Origin: an uncultured Prochlorococcus sp.
GTDB taxonomy: Bacteria; Cyanobacteriota; Cyanobacteriia; PCC-6307; Cyanobiaceae
Reading direction: 5' to 3'
NCBI GenBank assembly: GCA_902520485.1
Contig: CABYNZ010000012.1
Span: 1-38,346, forward strand
Length of the DNA stretch: 38,346 nt
Positions 8,291 through 17,733 of this stretch are shown here, piece after piece. Under the pieces are notes generated by a model, which did not search any database, was not told where the DNA came from, and saw only the letters and a list, made by a program, of their open reading frames with translations. The position numbers and the translations under genes were made by a program. Each line of letters starts with the position of its first letter. Position 1 is the stretch's first letter.

Positions 8291-11200
8291 ATGGAATCCA
8301 TCGTTAATTCAGATTTATTTATTAATAGACACCTTGGCTTGAGTGATGTTGACGAGCAGAAAATGCTATCTAAGCTTGGTTTTAAGAATATTGATCAATT
8401 TATAAATCAAGTTATTCCTGAAGATATTCAGCTTAAGGATAAATCTTCAGAAATATTACCCCAAGGTTGTTCAGAGATTGAGGCTTTAAATGAATTGGAA
8501 GAGATTGCGAAGAAAAATACTAAAATGAGATCATTAATAGGCCTTGGTTACTATGACAATCACATGCCTAAAGTAATCCAAAGACATGTTCTTGAAAATC
8601 CTAGGTGGTACACGTCTTATACTCCATATCAAGCAGAAATTGCTCAAGGAAGATTAGAAGCTCTATTTAATTTTCAGACTATTGTTTGTGAACTAACAGG
8701 ATTCCCTGTCGCCAATGCATCTTTGTTAGATGAAGGCACTGCTGCTGCAGAAGCTATGGCCATGAGTTTTTCCGCAAGAAAAAATAAACCTTCAAAAGTG
8801 TACTTAGTGGAATCAAATGTTTTTGATCATACTTTTAATGTTCTACAAACCAGAGCAAAACCTTTGGGAATATCCTTAAAACGCTTTGATCAAGGTAACC
8901 TTCCTGATCATGATGATGTTTTTGGAATTTTGTTGCAACTACCTGGTAAAAATGGTCAATTATTTGATCCTACTTTTTTAATATCCCAAGCACATAGATC
9001 AGAAATTATTGTAACGGCATGTATTGATCCACTGGCACAAGTTTTAATTAAACCAATTTCTGAATTTGGTGTTGATGTAGCAGTTGGTAGTATGCAAAGA
9101 TTCGGTGTCCCAATGGGTTTTGGTGGCCCCCATGCCGCATATTTTGCCTGTAGCGAAAAATATAAAAGGCTTGTACCTGGAAGAATTGTTGGGCAAACTC
9201 TTTCTAAAAATGGAGAAAAGTCTCTAAGACTTGCATTGCAAACAAGAGAGCAACATATTAGAAGGGAAAAGGCCACTAGTAATATTTGTACTGCTCAATC
9301 TTTGTTAGCCATAATTTCATCTTTTTATGCTATTTATCATGGACCTTCTGGATTAACACAAATTGCTAAGAGATTAGTGGAGTTGAGAATAAATTTAGAA
9401 TCATGTTTAGCTTATTTAGGTTTTGATATTCCTGATGGGAGTAGATTTGATAGTGTTGATGTTTATTCTAGGCACTCCCAGAGGATCCATAATGAAGCTT
9501 TAAGAAATGGGTATAACTTAAGAATTTTGCCATTGGGATCAACTATTGAAAATTCAACTGGTTTTGGAATCTCTTTAGATGAGCTTAGTAATGAAAAAGA
9601 AATCAAAGATATTGTGACTTTCATAGCAAACCTAATAGATAAAAAAGAAGATTTAGACCATATAAAATTTGATAAAGAATTTCATCTTGAAAGTTTAGCT
9701 TTAAGATCCAGTGAATGGATGCAGCAAGATATATTCAAAAATTTCCAAAGTGAAACTGAACTAATGAGATATATATTTCGACTTGCTGAAAAAGATTTTT
9801 CTTTGGTTGATGGAATGATGCCATTGGGAAGTTGTACCATGAAGTTAAATTCTGCTGCAGAATTAAATCCAGTCTCCTGGGCTAATTTATCTGCCATTCA
9901 TCCTTTCTCTCCATCAGATCAAACTAAAGGCTATTCAAAAATAATATCTGACTTAGAAAAATGGATAAGTTATATTGTAGGTTTAAAATCAGTTTCTTTT
10001 CAACCAAATGCAGGCTCTCAAGGAGAGTTTGCAGGATTATTGGCAATAAATTCTTATTTTGAATCAAAAGGCGAATTTTCAAGAAAAAAATGTTTAATTC
10101 CTAAAAGTGCTCATGGAACAAATCCTGCTAGTGCAGTTATGGCAGGTTTTGATGTTTTAACTGTTGAATGTGATGCCGAAGGAAATATTGATTTTCAAGA
10201 TTTATTGATCAAGGTCAAAAAATTTGATAACCAAATAGGGGCTCTTATGTTGACTTATCCATCTACTCATGGAGTTTTTGAATTGCAAATCAGGGATATA
10301 TGTGACTTAATTCACTCTGTTGGAGGATTTGTCTATTTAGATGGAGCAAATTTGAATGCTCAGGTTGGATTATGCAAACCAGGAAATTATGGTGTTGATG
10401 TTTGTCATTTGAATTTACATAAAACATTCTGCATTCCACATGGAGGAGGTGGTCCAGGAGTAGGTCCAGTCGCTGCATCAGAAACTTTAAGCCCATTTCT
10501 TCCGACTCATTCTTTAATGGATAATGATTTATCTAATAGTTTCAATTACGTATCTTCTGCCAAGCATGGGAGTGCAAGTATTCTCCCAATAAGTTGGATG
10601 TACATAAAAATGGCTGGTCTTAGTGGTTTAAGGAAAGCAACTGCGCATGCAATTTTATCTGCAAATTATATTGCTCATTCTTTAAAGCATAAATTTAAGA
10701 TTCTTTATAAAGGAAAAAATAATTTTGTCGCACATGAATGTATTTTAGATTTTAGAGATTTAAAATCTAAAACTGGATTGAGTGTAAATGATTTAGCTAA
10801 GCGATTAATAGATTATAGTTTTCATGCACCTACTATAAGTTGGCCTGTTCCAGAGACAATAATGATAGAGCCAACTGAAAGTGAAAGTTTGGTTGAATTG
10901 GATAGATTTTGTGAGGCGATGTTATTGATTGGAGAAGAAATCAGCGAAATAGAAAAAAATATTAAATTAAAGAATAATAATGTAATTAGCAATGCTCCCC
11001 ATACGCTGAAAGAGTTAATTGCTGATAATTGGCATTATCCTTATTCAAAAGGAAAGGCTTCTTTCCCTTATAAAAATTCAGCATCTATTAAGTTTTGGTC
11101 TTCAGTTTCTAGGATTAATAATGCATATGGCGATCGCAATTTAATTTGTTCTTGCAATGTAAATCAAGGAGAAACTTTCGAAGAAAAAAAATGTGCTTAG
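8291..11200 (+). CDS. gcvP: Glycine dehydrogenase (decarboxylating), P protein
   Basis: This full-length, single-chain P protein (about 969 residues) holds both halves of the family. The N-terminal half has IGLGYYDNHMPKVIQRHVLENPRW-type sequence and the glycine-rich FGVPMGFGGPHAA. The C-terminal half has the PLP lysine in LNLHKTFCIPHGGGGPG (K711 from this start). It decarboxylates glycine and passes the aminomethyl group to GcvH. I chose the ATG at 8291; an in-frame TTG two codons earlier (8285) is the alternative. No glycine-riboswitch-like leader fits in the 44 bases after gcvH, so control probably comes from the upstream promoter. Confidence 0.97.
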   Translation: MESIVNSDLFINRHLGLSDVDEQKMLSKLGFKNIDQFINQVIPEDIQLKDKSSEILPQGCSEIEALNELEEIAKKNTKMRSLIGLGYYDNHMPKVIQRHVLENPRWYTSYTPYQAEIAQGRLEALFNFQTIVCELTGFPVANASLLDEGTAAAEAMAMSFSARKNKPSKVYLVESNVFDHTFNVLQTRAKPLGISLKRFDQGNLPDHDDVFGILLQLPGKNGQLFDPTFLISQAHRSEIIVTACIDPLAQVLIKPISEFGVDVAVGSMQRFGVPMGFGGPHAAYFACSEKYKRLVPGRIVGQTLSKNGEKSLRLALQTREQHIRREKATSNICTAQSLLAIISSFYAIYHGPSGLTQIAKRLVELRINLESCLAYLGFDIPDGSRFDSVDVYSRHSQRIHNEALRNGYNLRILPLGSTIENSTGFGISLDELSNEKEIKDIVTFIANLIDKKEDLDHIKFDKEFHLESLALRSSEWMQQDIFKNFQSETELMRYIFRLAEKDFSLVDGMMPLGSCTMKLNSAAELNPVSWANLSAIHPFSPSDQTKGYSKIISDLEKWISYIVGLKSVSFQPNAGSQGEFAGLLAINSYFESKGEFSRKKCLIPKSAHGTNPASAVMAGFDVLTVECDAEGNIDFQDLLIKVKKFDNQIGALMLTYPSTHGVFELQIRDICDLIHSVGGFVYLDGANLNAQVGLCKPGNYGVDVCHLNLHKTFCIPHGGGGPGVGPVAASETLSPFLPTHSLMDNDLSNSFNYVSSAKHGSASILPISWMYIKMAGLSGLRKATAHAILSANYIAHSLKHKFKILYKGKNNFVAHECILDFRDLKSKTGLSVNDLAKRLIDYSFHAPTISWPVPETIMIEPTESESLVELDRFCEAMLLIGEEISEIEKNIKLKNNNVISNAPHTLKELIADNWHYPYSKGKASFPYKNSASIKFWSSVSRINNAYGDRNLICSCNVNQGETFEEKKCA

Positions 11201-11329
11201 AGGACTAGCGCCCTAATATTTACTAAGTTATTATCAAATTGAATAAAAATTTAATATTTTCTTATAGAATTTTTTTAAATTTTTTTATTAAAATATTCGA
11301 GCATCAAATTTTTTGGGGTATTTGAAGCT

Positions 11330-11578
11330 ATGACCAAAGATTTTAAATCTGGTAATGTTAAACAGCTGCCAGTTAAAAACATCGACTTACCAAATTTTGT
11401 TAATAATTTTCCTGGAGATAATTCAAGTATTTGTTCAATTGAGGGAACTAATGTTATAAGAGTACCTTTCGGTAAAAAATTCTCAAAGAAAAAAAAGCCT
11501 CAGAAGAATCAAAATATCGCTACTTTAATACTTCCTTTAAGTTCGTACAGTAGGCCTACGCCTCCACATGTTGCTTAG
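11330..11578 (+). CDS. Small uncharacterised basic protein
   Basis: This 82-residue ORF starts with ATG and ends 6 bases before the 3' end of the convergent sqdX. The first 45 residues are mixed polar, a lysine cluster follows at 49-59 (FGKKFSKKKKPQKNQ), then a short hydrophobic stretch (IATLILPLSS) and a Pro/His-rich end (SRPTPPHVA). There is no signal peptide or recognised domain. Its own promoter must lie in the 129 AT-rich bases after gcvP. It looks coding because of its length in such AT-rich DNA and normal codon use, but I cannot name it. Confidence 0.65.
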   Translation: MTKDFKSGNVKQLPVKNIDLPNFVNNFPGDNSSICSIEGTNVIRVPFGKKFSKKKKPQKNQNIATLILPLSSYSRPTPPHVA

Positions 11579-11584
11579 TTAAGA

Positions 11585-12724
11585 TTAAGTTAAATCTATT
11601 TCTTTGAGAGTATCTGAATAATAATTTTGCAATTGTAACGTCGCTTGATTCCAATCCCATTTTTCTGCTTCGTTTCGTGCCTCTTTCCTCATAATTTCTC
11701 TTTTATTTTTATTTTCTAGAATTTTTTTGGTCGCTTCAATCAAACTCTGCTCCCCATTATCTTTTTCGTCAGGATCATATAAACAACCATTAATCCCATC
11801 GCTAATTATATCTGGAATTCCCCCCTTATTGGCTCCGATAACTGGACATCCCGCGGCCATTGCTTCTAGTAAAACCAACCCAAGTGTTTCTGTACTAGAT
11901 GGAAATAAAAATATATCTCCAGAGGCATAGGCGCTAGCAAGTTCATCACCAGATAAATATCCTATGAAATTAGTCTTGGTATTTTCGAAGATTTTTTCAA
12001 GCTGGTTTCTATATGGTCCGTCACCTACAAGTGCTAGGCAAGCATTAGGGATACTTTTTAAGACTGGTTTAATCCTCTCAATTTGTTTTTCTGCTGATAA
12101 TCTTCCTACATAAATCAATAGGTAATTAGCATCTTTATACTTACCAAATAATTTTTCTCTCATTTTCTCACTTCTCAAATCTGGTCGAAAACTGTAAGTA
12201 TCTACTCCCCTTTGCCATAGAGCAGTCCTTTGAATACCCTTATCTTTTAACTCATTGACCATAGCCGTGGAAGTACATAAATTTAACAAAGCTTGATTAT
12301 GAGCTGCTTTAAGTAATTCCCATAAAAGCGGCTCTAACATACCCATACCGTAATGTTCTAGATATTTTGGAAGATGAGTATGGTAACTAGCAATTAAAGG
12401 GATATTATTAGTTTTCGCCAACCATATGCCACCTAAGCCAAGTACAGCTGGATTAACAACATGTATCAAGTCTGGGCTAAATTTTTCTAACTTATCTGAA
12501 ACTGCAGGACCTGGTAAACCAAGCTTCAACTCTGGGTATAAGGGTAATGGCATTGCAGCAACTCCAACTACAGTTGCACCCATATATGACTCTGGACATC
12601 CTTCTGGACAAAAAATTAAAACTTCATCACCATTTTTTATTAAAAATTCAATCGTTTTAGTCAGTCTTGTGACTATGCCATCAACTTTAGGCAAAAAAGT
12701 TTCAGTAAACAATGCAATTTTCAC
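11585..12724 (-). CDS. sqdX: UDP-sulfoquinovose:diacylglycerol sulfoquinovosyltransferase
   Basis: The 379-residue protein is a GT4-type glycosyltransferase with a GT-B fold. The N-terminal domain begins MKIALFTETFLPKVDGIVTR and has the acceptor-side ASYHTHLPKYLEHYG. The C-terminal nucleotide-sugar domain has LLIYVGRLSAEKQIE and the E-x7-E region FPSSTETLGLVLLEAMAAG. Together with its neighbour sqdB this identifies it as SqdX, which moves sulfoquinovose onto diacylglycerol to give SQDG at the thylakoid and plasma membranes. Start is GTG, with no ATG nearby. It follows sqdB by 27 bases and is convergent with the small gene at 11330, 6 bases apart. Confidence 0.93.
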   Translation of the reverse strand: MKIALFTETFLPKVDGIVTRLTKTIEFLIKNGDEVLIFCPEGCPESYMGATVVGVAAMPLPLYPELKLGLPGPAVSDKLEKFSPDLIHVVNPAVLGLGGIWLAKTNNIPLIASYHTHLPKYLEHYGMGMLEPLLWELLKAAHNQALLNLCTSTAMVNELKDKGIQRTALWQRGVDTYSFRPDLRSEKMREKLFGKYKDANYLLIYVGRLSAEKQIERIKPVLKSIPNACLALVGDGPYRNQLEKIFENTKTNFIGYLSGDELASAYASGDIFLFPSSTETLGLVLLEAMAAGCPVIGANKGGIPDIISDGINGCLYDPDEKDNGEQSLIEATKKILENKNKREIMRKEARNEAEKWDWNQATLQLQNYYSDTLKEIDLT

Positions 12725-12751
12725 TTTCTTAAAGTAATTATTTCAGAAATT

Positions 12752-13945
12752 TTAATTAGTTTTAATAGCCTCAGCTTGTTTTTTTGTCCAGGATGAAACA
12801 CAAGGTATGCGATTAAGATCACATCTATTGGAATATTTTTTAGCAACTTCAACAACTTCTTCTAATAAACCATTATCAAGAGTCGTTGGATTTAATCCTA
12901 ATTCTATAAAGCATTTATTATCAACAATTAGATCATTTTCTACTGCTTCATTCCTTGGATTTGGTAAATAATTGATATCAGCACCTGTTAGGGAAGCAAC
13001 TTTTTTAGCTAGTTCTCCAACTTGATGACTCTCAGTCATTTGATTAAAGATCTTAACTCTCTCTCCAGGTTTTGGAGGATTTTCAAGAGCAAGTTGTACA
13101 CATTTTACAGAGTCTTTTATATGTATAAATGCTCTTGTTTGCCCTCCTGTCCCATGAACACTTAATGGATATCCAATTGCAGCTTGCATTAGAAATCTGT
13201 TGAGAACAGTTCCATAATCTCCGTCATAGTCAAATCGGTTTGTTAATCTAGGATCTTTTAAAGTTGCTTCTGTATTTGTTCCCCAAACAATGCCTTGATG
13301 TAGGTCAGTAATCCTTACAAGATCATTTTTGTTGTAGTAAAGAAATAATAATTGATCTAAAGTTTTAGTCATATGATAAACACTACCTGGACTTGCAGGG
13401 TGTAATATTTCTTCTTCAAAGCGGCTTCCATCTGGTTGTGGAACTTCAACTTTTAGATAACCTTCTGGAATTGTTGCACCTCTATGTGATCCATATCCGT
13501 ATACTCCCATTGTTCCTAAATGTACAACATGAATATCTAAATTACTCTCTACTATTGCAGCAAGAAGGTTGTGGGTACCATTAACATTATTATCTACTGT
13601 ATATCTTTTGGTAAAACTCGATTTCATCGAGTAGGGGGCTGCTCTTTGTTCTGCAAAATGGATCACAGAATCTGGTTTTTCATCAATGAGCAAATTGAGT
13701 AATTTTTGATATTGTTTAGAGATATCCATGTTGAGAAATCTCATAGGCTTACCTCCATTCTCTTCCCATGCAGAAAGTCGCTCTGTTATCGAAGCAATTG
13801 GAGTTAAGGATTCTACCTCTAGATCAATATCAATTTTTCTACGACTTAAATTGTCGACAATAATTACATCATGATTTTGCTCTGCTAAATTCACCGCACA
13901 AGGCCAACCGCAAAAACCATCTCCACCTAGAACAATAACTTTCAC
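12752..13945 (-). CDS. sqdB: UDP-sulfoquinovose synthase
   Basis: The 397-residue protein is a short-chain dehydrogenase/reductase-type nucleotide-sugar enzyme with the NAD-binding motif VLGGDGFCGWP (7-14) and the active-site set TMGVYG (T145) and YHMTK (Y190, K194). It makes UDP-sulfoquinovose from UDP-glucose and sulfite, the head-group donor for SqdX. The FAEQRAAPYSMKS segment is typical of SQD1/SqdB. The GTG start at 13943-13945 is supported by GGAG six bases upstream, a clear Shine-Dalgarno that most genes here lack. sqdB is the first gene of the sqdBX pair, with a likely promoter in the 162 bases before it. Confidence 0.97.
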   Translation of the reverse strand: MKVIVLGGDGFCGWPCAVNLAEQNHDVIIVDNLSRRKIDIDLEVESLTPIASITERLSAWEENGGKPMRFLNMDISKQYQKLLNLLIDEKPDSVIHFAEQRAAPYSMKSSFTKRYTVDNNVNGTHNLLAAIVESNLDIHVVHLGTMGVYGYGSHRGATIPEGYLKVEVPQPDGSRFEEEILHPASPGSVYHMTKTLDQLLFLYYNKNDLVRITDLHQGIVWGTNTEATLKDPRLTNRFDYDGDYGTVLNRFLMQAAIGYPLSVHGTGGQTRAFIHIKDSVKCVQLALENPPKPGERVKIFNQMTESHQVGELAKKVASLTGADINYLPNPRNEAVENDLIVDNKCFIELGLNPTTLDNGLLEEVVEVAKKYSNRCDLNRIPCVSSWTKKQAEAIKTN

Positions 13946-13972
13946 TCAGAACTCCAGAATTAATAGATTCAT

Positions 13973-13978
13973 AATATA
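13973..13978 (-). promoter_or_regulatory. Possible -10 element for sqdBX
   Basis: On the minus strand TATATT lies about 27 bases before the sqdB GTG, in the only gap that can hold the promoter of the pair (13946-14107). No clear -35 was found. The rest of that gap shows no ORF, tRNA or strong hairpin. Confidence 0.25.
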
Positions 13979-14107
13979 TTTATTAAATTACTACAATGAG
14001 CTTCCAATTTGCGAAAAAACATTGTAAATAGTTTCAAATCTTCTTTCTTAACACGATAAATAAAATAATAAGTTTCTATACTTTTAAACTCTGCTCCATT
14101 TAGAGAA

Positions 14108-14902
14108 TTAGATAGATATGTTTTTTTCCGGTGAACTTGCTACTGCAAATTCTTGTTTTTTAATTCTTCCTGCCAGAAAAGCTTGCCTGCCAGCTTTTAC
14201 GCCATAGTTTATCGCTTGAGCCATTAGAGGAGGATCTTTAGCTTGTGCAATTGCACTATTGATTAAAACACCATCAGCTCCCAGTTCCATAGCTTGAGAA
14301 GCTTCACTAGGTACCCCAATTCCTGCGTCAATTATTACTGGGACTTTTGCATTCTCAATAATGATCTCTATATTTGATAAATTTAATAAACCTTGACCGG
14401 AACCAATAGGCGAGCCTAATGGCATTACAGTTGCACAACCTATTTCTTCTAATCTTTTAGCAAGAATAGGATCTGCATTGATGTAGGGAAGTACAGCAAA
14501 ACCCTTTTTAATTAAAATTTCGGCTGCTTTAAGGGTTTCTATGGGATCTGGTAGCAAATACTTTTTGTCAGGAATCACTTCCAACTTCACAAAATTATTT
14601 TCTTCTTGACCAGACAATTTTGCAAGTTCTCTACCTAAAATTGCTATTCTGACTGCCTCATCACAATTAACACAACCAGCTGTATTAGGAAGCATCCAGT
14701 ATTTTTTCCAGTTGATCTTTTCGAGTAAATTTTCTCCGGTCTGATCATTTTTAATTCTTCTAACAGCGACGGTTATAATTTCTGTTTCAGCATTTGACAA
14801 ACTTTCTACCATATCTTGAGAAGACTTGTATTTGCCAGTACCCACCATTAATCTACTGGAAAATTGTTTTCCACCAATTACTAAAGATGAATAATTTTTC
14901 AT
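14108..14902 (-). CDS. thiG: Thiazole synthase
   Basis: The 264-residue TIM-barrel protein matches Thi[13 protein letters not shown] near 16-27, [19 protein letters not shown], the Schiff-base lysine in FVKLEVIPD (K106), and the phosphate-binding [20 protein letters not shown]. It builds the thiazole ring of thiamine from deoxyxylulose phosphate, dehydroglycine and ThiS thiocarboxylate. ThiS and ThiO are not in the window. It follows the TPR gene by 2 bases, so the two are probably cotranscribed. Confidence 0.96.
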   Translation of the reverse strand: MKNYSSLVIGGKQFSSRLMVGTGKYKSSQDMVESLSNAETEIITVAVRRIKNDQTGENLLEKINWKKYWMLPNTAGCVNCDEAVRIAILGRELAKLSGQEENNFVKLEVIPDKKYLLPDPIETLKAAEILIKKGFAVLPYINADPILAKRLEEIGCATVMPLGSPIGSGQGLLNLSNIEIIIENAKVPVIIDAGIGVPSEASQAMELGADGVLINSAIAQAKDPPLMAQAINYGVKAGRQAFLAGRIKKQEFAVASSPEKNISI

Positions 14903-14904
14903 AT

Positions 14905-15462
14905 TTAAAATCCTTTATCTTTAATACCTCTATAAGGTTTGTAATTATTTCTTTTTTCTAACTCTTTACTTTTTTTAATTGCTGTTTTGTTTTTTGGATC
15001 TATCACCAAAACCTTTTGATAAGTTGCATATGCCGAATCATATTCTAGTAAACGTTGTTGTGCTGATGCGAGGTTATTTAGGGCTATAGGATATTCTGGG
15101 AGTGATTTTAATGCGGAGTTATAATGTTTTATTGCTTTTTTAAATTCATTTTGCGCAGCATAAGAAAACCCTATAGCATTATTTATTATGGCTTTGGCTT
15201 CATCAGGTTCATTTTCATAGTTTTCAATTGCTTTCAAAAAAGTTTTAGTTGCTTCAGAGTATAATCTTTTTTTTATCTGAATAGATCCAAATTCATATAA
15301 TTCTGTAGCTTGAGTGAGAGAATCTAAACCTTTCTGCTCGAATTTTACTAAATTTAATTCTTCACTTCTTGTTTTTAGAAATTGTCTGAATACAAAAATA
15401 GCAATTATTATTAATACAACAAAAAGAATTATTAAATAGGATTGAAAGGAAGAAATTTCCAT
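14905..15462 (-). CDS. Membrane-anchored tetratricopeptide-repeat protein
   Basis: The 185-residue protein has one N-terminal hydrophobic segment (about residues 9-28, [17 protein letters not shown]) with no cleavage site, so it is probably anchored in the membrane. After a polar linker it has three TPR-like helical pairs between about 55 and 165, such as [21 protein letters not shown] and [20 protein letters not shown]. TPRs bind other proteins; the partner is unknown. It lies between rplT (37 bases) and thiG (2 bases) on the same strand. The C-terminus is basic. Confidence 0.82.
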   Translation of the reverse strand: MEISSFQSYLIILFVVLIIIAIFVFRQFLKTRSEELNLVKFEQKGLDSLTQATELYEFGSIQIKKRLYSEATKTFLKAIENYENEPDEAKAIINNAIGFSYAAQNEFKKAIKHYNSALKSLPEYPIALNNLASAQQRLLEYDSAYATYQKVLVIDPKNKTAIKKSKELEKRNNYKPYRGIKDKGF

Positions 15463-15499
15463 TATTTATAATAAATTCTTTAAAATTATATTCTTTTTT

Positions 15500-15847
15500 C
15501 TAATTACTAAGGGAAGAAACAATTTTTTCAAAACACTGAGGATCGTTTAAGGCTAATTGAGCAAGCATTTTTCTGTTTATGATAATTTCTGAATTTTTCA
15601 TGCCATTTATTAACTTGCTATAGTTTGTACCATTTATTCTGGCAGATGCATTAATTCTAGAAATCCAAAGTCTCCTAAAATCTCTTTTTCTTCTTCTTCT
15701 ATCTCTGTAAGCATTACAAAGAGCTTTCATCACTCTTTGATTTGCGGTTCTAAAAAGATTTTTGTTGCCACCTCTGAAACCTTTTGCAAGATTTAAGATT
15801 TTGTTTCTTCTTTTTCTGGCTATGTTGCCTCTTTTTACGCGTGCCAT
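15500..15847 (-). CDS. rplT: 50S ribosomal protein L20
   Basis: The 115-residue protein begins [18 protein letters not shown] and continues with the [15 protein letters not shown] segment typical of L20, a long basic N-terminal helix that binds 23S rRNA in early assembly. It follows rpmI by 28 bases as in most bacteria. infC, which often leads this operon elsewhere, is not upstream here. L20 represses its own operon in E. coli and Bacillus; the rpmI leader here is too short to see a matching structure with confidence. Confidence 0.97.
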   Translation of the reverse strand: MARVKRGNIARKRRNKILNLAKGFRGGNKNLFRTANQRVMKALCNAYRDRRRRKRDFRRLWISRINASARINGTNYSKLINGMKNSEIIINRKMLAQLALNDPQCFEKIVSSLSN

Positions 15848-15875
15848 GAATATCTAATAAAAATTGGTTAAAGAT

Positions 15876-16073
15876 TTATGCGTAGGGAATCATTAATTTT
15901 ACATTATCAGCATCTCTTTCATCAACTACGGCTTTTGTTGATAGATGTCTTTTTAATTTGGAGCTTTTATGATCGAGTAAATGATTATGGAAAGCTCTTC
16001 TTCGCATGAATTTACCCGTTGCAGTAGCTTTAAATCTTTTGGCAGCTGATTTACGAGTTTTTAGTTTAGACAT
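15876..16073 (-). CDS. rpmI: 50S ribosomal protein L35
   Basis: The 65-residue, very basic protein begins [21 protein letters not shown] and has the L35 pattern [20 protein letters not shown]. It is the first gene of the rpmI-rplT pair and is divergent from the SpoIID-family gene, with 91 bases between. Confidence 0.96.
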   Translation of the reverse strand: MSKLKTRKSAAKRFKATATGKFMRRRAFHNHLLDHKSSKLKRHLSTKAVVDERDADNVKLMIPYA

Positions 16074-16164
16074 TTAAGTCAAATGTGTTTAATTAGGATA
16101 ATCTAAACCTTTATTCGCATTGGTGCAAATTAAAGTTTTTAATTGATAAGGAAAGTTTTAACTT

Positions 16165-17706
16165 ATGAAGCTTAAATTTGCTTTTTTAAATTTATTTTTA
16201 GGTTGCATTTCTCTTTTAATAATCAATATTAAATTTACATCTTCTGTAAAAGCAGAAGAATTGCTAAAGATTGAACTCGCTACAGAAATTAAAAAAGGAA
16301 AATTTTTAATTGGTTTAGAGCAATATCTTGGTGGGAAAAATGATAGGTTTTCTAAGAAAAACAATATTAACTTTACAACTGATGAAGGTTTTTTAAATCT
16401 AATATCGTCCAACGGTATTAAACATAAATCAAAACAAATAAATATTACCTGGGTGGATATTCCCATCAAAAATCCAAAAAAAATTGAAAGGATTGTTTTT
16501 GGTCCTTTTTCTAGCTATGAATCAGCAAAAAAACAAGCAGATAAACTAAAAAATCAAGGATTTAAGGCTACTGTTGCTTACCCTAATACTAATTGGGAAG
16601 TTTGGATTCCATTTCAAGATGATCTGCCAGAGTTTGAATTAAAAAATAAGATTTTCAGAAAAATAAAAGATATTCAAATTACTCCTCTTCTTAGAAATGA
16701 CCATAGTCTTTTGAAACTCGAGGGACCTATAAATATTTATGCTCAAGAGGAAATAAAAATAAATGGTGTCAATTTTGGCAAAAATTTTTATTTAATAAAA
16801 GATTCATATGGAACTTGGACATTAGTTCAAAAAATTGAGTTTAACGATTATTTGGCAGGTGTTTTGCCATACGAAATTGGACCTAACTCTCCTTTAGAAG
16901 CACTCAAGGCACAAGCCGTCATAGCAAGAACTTGGGGAATTTTTAATTCTGATAGATTTAATATTGATAAATATCATTTATGTATAAGCACTCAATGTCA
17001 AGTTTATAAGCCTTCAAAAATTATAAATAAAAAAGTACTAAAAGCTATAGAAGCAACTTCTAATTTAATTCTTACTTATGGAAATCAACCAATAAACGCT
17101 TTTTACCATGGTTCTAATGGTGGAATATCTGCTACTGCAGGCGAGTCTTGGCAAATTCAAGACTATTCTTATTTTAATTCAATCATTGATGGTTCTAAAT
17201 CATTGAATAAAATTCTTAAACTTCCGATTACAAGTGAATCCGATTTGAATAATTTTTTAGATTTGAATAAAGAACAGTTTTATGGGAGTAATCATTCTCT
17301 TTTTCGATGGAATAAGAAAATTTCTAGTCTTGAAATTAAAGAAAAGTTAATTCAAAAAAAACTTATCAATATTAATGATGAAGTTTTGGATTTTAATTCT
17401 ATTGAACGAGGCTCAAGTGGCAGAGTGACAAAATTGGAAATAAAAACTAACAAAGTTAAAAAATCTATTGTTCTAGTTAAAGATGATATTCGAAGGGTGT
17501 TAAATTTTTTACCTAGTAATTTGTTTACTATTAATAAATTAAGTGATGATTTATGGCTTTTGCGAGGAGGAGGCTTCGGTCATGGTGTAGGTTTATCTCA
17601 GTCAGGAGCAATTGAAATGGCTAAATTAGGATTCTCTTATGAACAAATATTGAATCATTACTATAGAAATGCAAAACTAAAAAAAATTGAGATATTGTCT
17701 CAATGA
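16165..17706 (+). CDS. SpoIID/LytB-family wall protein with a SPOR-like region
   Basis: The 513-residue protein has an N-terminal signal peptide (hydrophobic core 6-22, likely cut after VKA at 28-30), so it acts outside the plasma membrane. Residues 107-150 (GPFSSYESAKKQADKLKNQG) resemble a SPOR domain, which binds glycan strands stripped of peptides. The rest is a SpoIID domain: YLAGVLPYEIGPNSPLEALKAQ near 230, with E237 at the position of the catalytic acid, and a C-terminal GGGFGHGVGLSQSGA. SpoIID is a lytic transglycosylase in Bacillus sporulation; related non-spore proteins are called amidase enhancers. A role in septal or peripheral peptidoglycan turnover is inferred. It is 27 bases before the GT2 gene. 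Confidence 0.9.
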   Translation: MKLKFAFLNLFLGCISLLIINIKFTSSVKAEELLKIELATEIKKGKFLIGLEQYLGGKNDRFSKKNNINFTTDEGFLNLISSNGIKHKSKQINITWVDIPIKNPKKIERIVFGPFSSYESAKKQADKLKNQGFKATVAYPNTNWEVWIPFQDDLPEFELKNKIFRKIKDIQITPLLRNDHSLLKLEGPINIYAQEEIKINGVNFGKNFYLIKDSYGTWTLVQKIEFNDYLAGVLPYEIGPNSPLEALKAQAVIARTWGIFNSDRFNIDKYHLCISTQCQVYKPSKIINKKVLKAIEATSNLILTYGNQPINAFYHGSNGGISATAGESWQIQDYSYFNSIIDGSKSLNKILKLPITSESDLNNFLDLNKEQFYGSNHSLFRWNKKISSLEIKEKLIQKKLININDEVLDFNSIERGSSGRVTKLEIKTNKVKKSIVLVKDDIRRVLNFLPSNLFTINKLSDDLWLLRGGGFGHGVGLSQSGAIEMAKLGFSYEQILNHYYRNAKLKKIEILSQ

Positions 17707-17733
17707 AATTTAAGTAATTAAAATTTCACTTTT

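Noticed and set aside
12426-12737. Open frame of 103 codons antisense to sqdX
   Set aside because: It lies wholly inside sqdX, has a Pro/Ser-rich composition typical of a shadow frame, and has no own promoter or homology that I can see.
13946-14107. tRNA or small RNA in the sqdB-thiG gap
   Set aside because: No cloverleaf, no TPsiC-like GTTCGA motif and no stable hairpin with a T-tract were found; the gap probably only holds the sqdBX promoter and the thiG 3' end.
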